Source of the DNA: Paraescarpia echinospica
Lineage: Eukaryota > Annelida > Polychaeta > Sabellida > Siboglinidae
DNA length: 64,000 nt
Direction: 5' to 3'
NCBI GenBank assembly: GCA_020002185.1
Contig: CM034533.1
Location: 73,186,805-73,250,804, forward strand
The notes under the pieces were generated by a model. The model worked only from the letters and a program-made list of their open reading frames with translations, had not been told where the DNA came from and did no database searches. The position numbers and the translations under genes were made by a program. Positions 45,201 through 54,200 of this stretch are shown piece by piece; the stretch's first letter is position 1; each line of letters begins with the position of its first letter.

Positions 45201-48200
45201 TTCCCAATATAATAAAGTGAATGCACATATGGTATAGATACAGTAATCGGATATAATATGTTATATTATAATAGTTAATAAAAATATGTCTAGAGCATCG
45301 CGAATTTCTTTGTCCGATTATATATTGTGTATACAATTGGACTAGATTTTCTTCGAACAATTGATTAGTCTTAACCATGTCACATAATCATATCGGAACA
45401 CAATTATTATAAATGTGTAATAAGTGATAGAGTAACGACAATAAAAATATTTTATTCTTAAAAAGTAGACCGTACTGATGAGTGTAAAATACTATCGTTG
45501 TCTTACATGCAAGGCAGTTTCTAATCTCACATCTACTTAACAGTGTCGACCACCGCCTCGGTGGACATAACAGGATCGACTGAAGGTTCGACCTCGGAAG
45601 CGACAACAGTAGCAGTCGCAACAAGTACGAGTGAACAATCTACGCAGACAGCTGAAACAACGAGCGAATGTAAATACCATCCTTTCCTAACTTATAAAAC
45701 AATTAACAATATAATAAAGTGAATGCACACATGGTATAGATACAGAAATCAGATATAATATGTAATATTATAATAGTTAATAAAAAAAAACATTTCTAGA
45801 GCATCGCGAATTTCTTTGTCCGATTATATATTGTGTATACAATTGGACTAGATTTTCTTCGAACAATTGATTAGTCTTAACCATGTCACATTATCATATC
45901 GCAACACAATTAATATAAATGTGTAATAAGTCATAGAGTAACGACAATAAAAATATTATATTTTTAAAAAGTAGACCGTACTGATCAGTGTAAAATACTG
46001 TCGGTGTCTTACATGCAGGGCTGTTTTCAATCTCACATCTATTTAACAGCGTCGGCAACCGCCTCGGTAGACACAACTGGTTCGACTGAACGTTCGTCCT
46101 CGGAAGCGACAACAGAAGCAGTCGCAACAAGTACGAGCGAAGAAACTACGCAGACAGCTGAAACAACGAGCGAAGGTAAATACCACCCTTTCCTAACTGA
46201 CAAAACAATTCACAATATAATAAAGTGAATGCACAGATGGTATAGATACAGAAATCAGATATAATATGTTATATTATAATAGTTAATAATAATAAAAATT
46301 CTAGAGCATCGCGACTTTCATTGTCCGATTATATATTTTGTATACAATAGGATTAAATTTTATTCGAACAATTGATTAGTCTTAACCATGTGACATTATC
46401 ATATTGCAATACATTTATTATAAATGTGTAATAAGTGATAGAGTAACTACAATAAAAATATTTTATTCTTAAAAAGTAGACCGTACTGATGAGTGGAAAA
46501 TACTATCGTTGTCTTACATGCAGGGCAGTTTCTAATCTCACATCTATTTAACAGCGTCGACCACCGCCTCGGTGGACACTACTGGATCGACTGAAGGTTC
46601 GACCTCGGAAGCGACAACAGAAGCAGTTGCAACAAGTACGAGTGAAGAAACTATGCAGACAGCTGAAACAAAGAGCGAAGGTAAATACCATCCTTTCCTA
46701 ACTGATAAAACAATTCACAATATAATAAAGTGAATGCACACATGGTATAGATACAGTAATCGGATATAATATGTTATATTATAATAGTTAATAAAAAAAA
46801 CATTTCTAGAGCATCGCGAATATCTTTGTCCGATGACATGATGTGTAAATAATTGAACTCGATTTTATTCGAACTATTAATTAGACTGAACTATGTGACA
46901 TTATCGTATCGCAATACAATTATTATAAATGTACAATAAGTAATAGATTAACGGCAATAACAAAATATTTTATTTTTAAAAAGTAGACCGTACTGATCAG
47001 TGTAAAATACTATCGTTGTCTTACATTCAGGGTTGTTTATAATCTCACATATATTTAACAGCGTCGACCACCGCCTCGGTGGACACAACTGGATCGACTG
47101 AAGTTTTGACCTCGGAAGCGACAACAGAAGCAGTCGCAACAAGTACGAGTGAAGAAACTACTCAGACAGCTGAAACAATGATCGAAGGTAAATACCACCC
47201 TTTCCTAACTGATAAAACAATTCCCAATATAATTAAGTGAATGCACAGATGGTACAGTTAGAGTAATCGGATATAATATGTTATATTATAATAGTTAATA
47301 AAAAAAACATTTCTTGAGCATCGCGAATTTCTTTGTCCGATTATATATTGTGTATACAATTGGACTAGATTTTCTTCGAACAATTGATCAGTCTTAACTA
47401 TGTCACATTATCAAATCGCAACACAATTATTATAAATATGTAATAAGTCATAGAGTAACGACAATAAAAATATTATATTTTTAAAAAGTAGACCGTACTG
47501 ATCAGTGTAAAATACTATCATTGTCTTACATGCAGGGCTGTTTTCAATCTCACATCTATTTAACAGCGTCGACCACCGCCTCGGTGGACACAACTGGATC
47601 GACTGAAGGTTCGACCTCGGAAGCGAAAACAGAAGCAGTCGCAACAAGTACGAGCGAAGAAACTACGCAGACAGCTGAAACAACGAGCGAAGGTAAATAC
47701 CACCCTTTCCTAACTGACAAAACAATTCACAATATAATAAAGTGAATGCACAGATGGTATAGATACAGAAATCAGATATAATATGTTATATTATAATAGT
47801 TAATAATAAAAAAAATTCTAGAGCATCGCGACTTTCATTGTCCGATTATATATTTTGTATACAATAGGATTAGATTTTATTCGAACAATTGATTAGTCTT
47901 AACCATGTGACATTATCATATTGCAATACAATTATTATAAATGTGTAATAAGTGATAGAGTAACTAAAATAAAAATATTTTATTCTTAAAAAGTAGACCG
48001 TACTGATGAGTGGAAAATACTATCGTTGTCTTACATGCAGGGCAGTTTCTAATCTCACATCTATTTAACAGCGTCGACCACCGCCTCGGTGGACACTACT
48101 GGATCGACTGAAGGTTCGACCTCGGAAGCGACAACAGAAGCAGTTGCAACAAGTACGAGTGAAGAAACTATGCAGACAGCTGAAACAAAGAGCGAAGGTA

Positions 48201-51200
48201 AATACCATCCTTTCCTAACTGATAAAACAATTCACAATATAATAAAGTGAATGCACACATGGTATAGATACAGTAATCGGATATAATATGTTATATTATA
48301 ATAGTTAATAAAAAAAACATTTCTAGAGCATCGCGAATATCTTTGTCCGATGACATGATGTGTAAATAATTGAACTCGATTTTATTCGAACTATTAATTA
48401 GACTGAACTATGTGACATTATCGTATCGCAATACAATTATTATAAATGTACAATAAGTAATAGATTAACGGCAATAACAAAATATTTTATTTTTAAAAAG
48501 TAGACCGTACTGATCAGTGTAAAATACTATCGTTGTCTTACATTCAGGGTTGTATATAATCTCACATATATTTAACAGCGTCGACCACCGCCTCGGTGGA
48601 CACAACTGGATCGACTGAAGTTTTGACCTCGGAAGCGACAACAGAAGCAGTCGCAACAAGTACGAGTGAAGAAACTACTCAGACAGCTGAAACAATGATC
48701 GAAGGTAAATACCACCCTTTCCTAACTGATAAAACAATTCCCAATATAATTAAGTGAATGCACAGATGGTACAGTTAGAGTAATCGGATATAATATGTTA
48801 TATTATAATAGTTAATAAAAAAACATTTCTTGAGCATCGCGAATTTCTTTGTCCGATTATATATGGTGTATACAATTGGACTAGATTTTCTTCGAACAAT
48901 TGATCAGTCTTAACTATGTCACATTATCAAATCGCAACACAATTATTATAAATATGTAATAAGTCATAGAGTAACGACAATAAAAATATTATATTTTTAA
49001 AAAGTAGACCTTACTGATCAGTGTAAAATACTATCATTGTCTTACATGCAGGGCTGTTTTCAATCTCACATCTATTTAACAGCGTCGACCACCGCCTCGG
49101 TGGACACAACTGGATCGACTGAAGGTTCGACCTCGGAAGCGAAAACAGAAGCAGTCGCAACAAGTACGAGCGAAGAAACTACAAAGACAGCTGAAACAAC
49201 GAGCAAAGGTAAATACCACCCTTTCCTCACTGTGAAAACAATTCACAATATAATAAAGTGAATGCACAAATGGTATAGATACAGAAATCAGATATAATAT
49301 GTTATATTATAATAGTTAATAAAAAAAAAAACATTTCTAGAGCATCGCGACTTTCTTTGTACGATTATGTATTTTGTATACAATTGGATTAGATTTTATT
49401 CGAACAATTGTTTAGTCTTAACCATGTGACATTATCATATTGCAATACAATTATTATAAATGTGTAATAAGTGATAGAGTAACGACAATAAAAATATTTT
49501 ATTCTTAAAAAGTAGACCGTACTGATGAGTGTAAAATACTATCGTTGTCTTACATGCAGGGCAGTTTCTAATCTCACATCTATTTAACAGCGTCGACCAC
49601 CGCCTCGGTGGACACAACAGGATCGACTGAAGGTTCGACCTCGGAAGAGACAAAAGAACCAGTCGCAACAAGTACGAGTGAAGAAACTACGCAGACAGCT
49701 GAAACAACGAGGGAAGGTAAATACCATCATTTCCTAACTGATAAAACAATTCACAATATAGTTAAGTGAATGCACACATGGTATAGATACAGTAATCGGA
49801 TATAATATGTTATATTATAATAGTTAATAAAAAATAACATTTCTAGAGCATCGCGAATATCTTTGTCCGATGACATGATGTGTAAATAATTTAACTCGAT
49901 TTTATTCGAACTAATAATTAGACTGAACTATGTGACATTATCGAATCGCAATACAATTATTATAAATGTACAATAAGTAATAGATTAACGGCAATAAAAA
50001 TATTATATTTTTAAAAAGTAGACCGTACTGATCAGTGTAAAATACTATCGTTGTCTTACATGCAGGGCTTTTTTCAATCTCACATCTATTTAACAGCGTC
50101 GACCACCGCCTCGGTGAACACAACTGGATCGACTGAAGGTTCGACCTCGGAAGCGACAACAGAAGCAGTCGCAACAAGTACGAGTGAAGAAACTACGCAG
50201 ACAGCTGAAACAACGAGCGAAGGTAAAAACCATCATTTCCTAACCGATAAAACAATTCACAATATAATAAAGTGAATGCACACATGGCATACCTACAGCA
50301 ATCGGATATAATATGTTATATTATAATAGTTAATAAAGAAAAACATTTCTAGAGCATCGCGAAAATCTTTGTCCGATGACATGATATGTAAATAACTGAA
50401 CTCGATTTTATTCGAACAATTGATTAGATTGAACAATGTGACATTATCGTATCGCAATACAATTATTATAAATGTGTAATAAGTCATAGAGTAACGACAA
50501 TAAAAAAAAAAAAATTAAAGTAGACCGTAATGATGAGTGTAAAATACTATCGTTGTCTTACATGCAGGGCTGTTTTTAATCTCACATCTATTTAACAGCG
50601 TCAACCACCGCCTCGGTGGACACAACAGGATCGACTGAAGGTTTGACCTCGGAAGCGACAACAGAAGCAGTCGCAACAAGTACGAGTGAAGAAACTACGC
50701 AGACAGCTGAAACAACGAGCGATGGTAAATACCACTCTTTCCTAACTGACCAAACAATTCTCAATATAATAAAGTGAATGCACACGTGGTATAGGTTTAG
50801 TAATCGGATATAATATGTGATATTATAATAACTAATAAAAACATTTTTCTAGAGTATCGAGAAGATCTTTGACCAATCATATAATGTGTAAATAATTGAA
50901 CTCGATTTTATTCGAACAATTGATTAGACTAAACTATGTGACATTATCATACCGGAATACAATTATTATAAATGTGTAATAAGTCATACAGTCACAAAAA
51001 TAAAAGGTTTATTTATCAAAGGTAGACCGTACTGATCAGTGTAAAATATTATCGTTGTCTTACATGAAGGGCTGTTTTTAATCTCACATCTATTTAACAG
51101 CGTCGACCATCGCCTCCGTGGACACAACTGGATCGACTGAAGGTTCCACCTCGGAAGCGACAAAAGAAGCAGTCGCAACAAGTACGAGTGAAGAAACTAC

Positions 51201-54200
51201 GCAGACAGCTGAAACAACGATGGAAGGTAAATACCACCCTTTCCTAACTGACAAAACAATTCCCAATATAATAAAGTGAATGCACACATGGAATAGTTAC
51301 AGTAATCGGATATAATATGTTATATTATAATAGTTAATAAAAAATATTTCTAGAGCATCGCGAATTTCTTTGTCCTATTATATATTGTGTATACAATTGG
51401 ACTAGATTTTATTCGAACAATTGATTAGTCTTAACCATATGACATTATTATATCGCAATACAGTTATTATAAATGTGTAATAAGTCATACAGTAACGACA
51501 ATAAAAATATTTTATTTTTAAAAAGAAGAACGTACTGATCATTGTAAAATACTATTGTTGTCTTACATGCCGGGCTGTTTTTAATCTCACATCTATTTAA
51601 CAGCGTCGACCACCGCCTCGGTGGACACAACTGGATCGACTAAAGTTTTGACCTCGGAAGCGACAACAGAAGCAGTCGCAACAAGTACGAGTGAAGAAAC
51701 TACGCAGACAGCTGAAACAACGAGAGAAGGTAAATACCACTCTTTCCTAACTGACAGAACAATTCACAATATAATAAAGTGAATGCACACGTGGTATAGA
51801 TTTAGTAATCGGATATAATATGTGATATTATAATAATTAATAAAAACATTTTTCTAGAAAATCGCGAATATCTTTGTCCAATCACATGATGTGTAAATAA
51901 TTGAACTCGATTGTATTCGAACAATTGATTAGACTGAACTATGTGAGATGATCATATGACAATACAATTATTATAAATGTGTAATAAGTCATAGAGTAAC
52001 GACAATAAAAAATATTTTATTTTTAAAAAGTAGACCGTACTGATCAATGTAAAATACTATCGTTGTCCTACATGCAGGGCTGTTTTTAATCTCACATCAA
52101 TTTAACAGCGTCGACCACCTCCTCGGTGGACACAACTGGATCGACTGAAGGTTTTACCTCGAATGCGACAACAGAAGCAGTCGCAACAAATCCGAGTGAA
52201 GAAACTACGCAGACAGCTGAAACAAAGAGCGATGGTAAATACCACTCTTTCCTAACTGACCAAACAATTCACAATATAATAAAGTGAATGCACACGTGGC
52301 ATAGATTTAGTAATCGGATATAACATGTGATATTATAATAACTAATAAAAACATTTTTCTACAGTATCGCGAAGATTTTTGTCCGATCATATAATGTGTA
52401 AATAATTGAACTCGATTTTATTCGAACAATTGATTAGACTAAACTATGTGACATTATCATATCGCAATACAATTATTATAAATGTGTAATAAGTCATAGA
52501 GTAACGACAATAAAAATATTTTATTTTTAAAAAGTAGACCGTACAGATCATTGTAAAATACTATCGTTGTCTTACATGCAGGGCTGTTTTTAATCTCACA
52601 TCTATTTAACAGCGTCGACCTCCGCCTCGGTGGACACAACTGGATCGACTGAAGGTTCGATCTCGGAAGCGACAACAGAAGCAGTCACAACTAGTTCGCT
52701 CAAAGAAACAACGCAGACTTTTGAAACAACGAGCGAAGGTAAATTCCTCGCATTCATTTCGGTCAAAATCTTAATATATAATTATATAAACATATTTTTG
52801 GAAACATATGCAGGGCTGCATTTAATCTTGTGTGTCTTTAGCAGCGTCGACCACCGCATCAGTGGAGACCATTGGATCGACAGAAAGCTTGTCATCGGAA
52901 GCGAAAACAGAAACATTCTCAACAAGTACGATCGAAGGAACAACGCAGCCTGTTGAAACAACGAGCGAAGGTGAATACCACCCATTCCTAACTGACAACA
53001 AAATTCTCAATATAATGAAGTGAATGCACACGTGGTATAGATATAGTAATCGTATATAATATGTGATATTATAATAATTAATAAAAACTTTTTTCTAGAG
53101 CATCGCGAATATCTTTGTCCGAAGATATAATGTGTAAATAATTTAACTCGATTTTATTCGAACAATTGATTAGACTGAACTGTGTGACATTATCTTATCG
53201 CAATAGAATTATTATAAATGTGTAATAAGTCATACAGTCACGAAAATAAAAGGTTTATTTGTCAAAAGTAGACCGTACTGATCAGTGTAAAATATTATTG
53301 TTGTCTTACATGCAGGGCTGTTTTTAATCTCACATCTATTTAATAGTATTGACCACCGCCTCGGTGGACACAACTGGATCGACAGAAGGTTCGACCACGG
53401 AAGCGACAACAGAAGCAGTCGCAACAAGTACGAGCGAAGAAACTACGAAGACAACTGAAACAACGAGTGAAGGTAAATACCACCCTTTCCTAACTTACAA
53501 AACAATTCACAATATAATAAACGTGAATGCACACATGGTATAGATACAATAATCGGATATAATATGCTGTATTATAATAGTCAATAAAAAAAACATTTCT
53601 ACAGCATCGCGAATTTCTTTGTTCGATGATGTATTGTGTATACAATTGGACTAGATTTTATTCGAACAATTGACTAGTCTTAACGATGTGACATTATCAT
53701 ATCGCAATACAATTATTGTAAATGTGTAATAAGTCATACAGTAACGACAATAAAAATATTTTATTTTTAAAAAGTATACCGTACTAATCAATGTAAAATA
53801 CTATCATTGTCTTACACGTATGGCTGTTTTTAATCTCACATCTATTTAACAGCGTCGACCACCGCCTCGGTGGACACAACTGGATCGACTGAAGGTTCGA
53901 CCTCGGAAGCAACAACAGAAGCAGTCGCAACAAGTACGAGCGAAGAACCTACGCAGACAGCTAAAACAACGAGCGAAGGTAAATTCCTCGCATTCATATA
54001 GTTAAAAAAACTCATTATATAATGATATAAACATATTATTCGATAAATATGCAGGGCTGCTTTTAATATGGTGTGTCTTTAGCAGCGTCGAGCACCGCCT
54101 CGTTTGAGACCAATGGATCGACAGATAGCTTTTCCTCCTCAGCAACAACAGAAGCAGTCGCAACAAGTACGATCGAAGAAACGACACAAGCTATTGAAAC

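Larger units (their letters stand above)
621..52612 (+). repeat. Tandem array of about 505-bp exon-intron units (103 copies)
   Basis: Exon starts are spaced mostly 495-510 bp. Each unit holds the 126-bp exon and an intron of about 372-396 bp. In order the intron has a gtaaat donor, a CANNTG hexamer about 65 bp in, a TATAATAT-loop-ATATTATA inverted repeat, a poly(A) run, a tctagagcatcgcga phrase, a ttcgaacaattgatt phrase and the tgcaggg..ttaacag acceptor region. Neighbouring copies differ by shared haplotypes rather than random changes. Length changes are confined to introns, apart from in-frame ones. Confidence 0.95.

Noticed and set aside
621..52612. Pure satellite DNA without coding function
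   Set aside because: The fixed exon length, constant phase, absence of stops in 113 exons, in-frame indels only, and intact splice signals fit a gene better. Transcript evidence would still be needed to exclude it fully.
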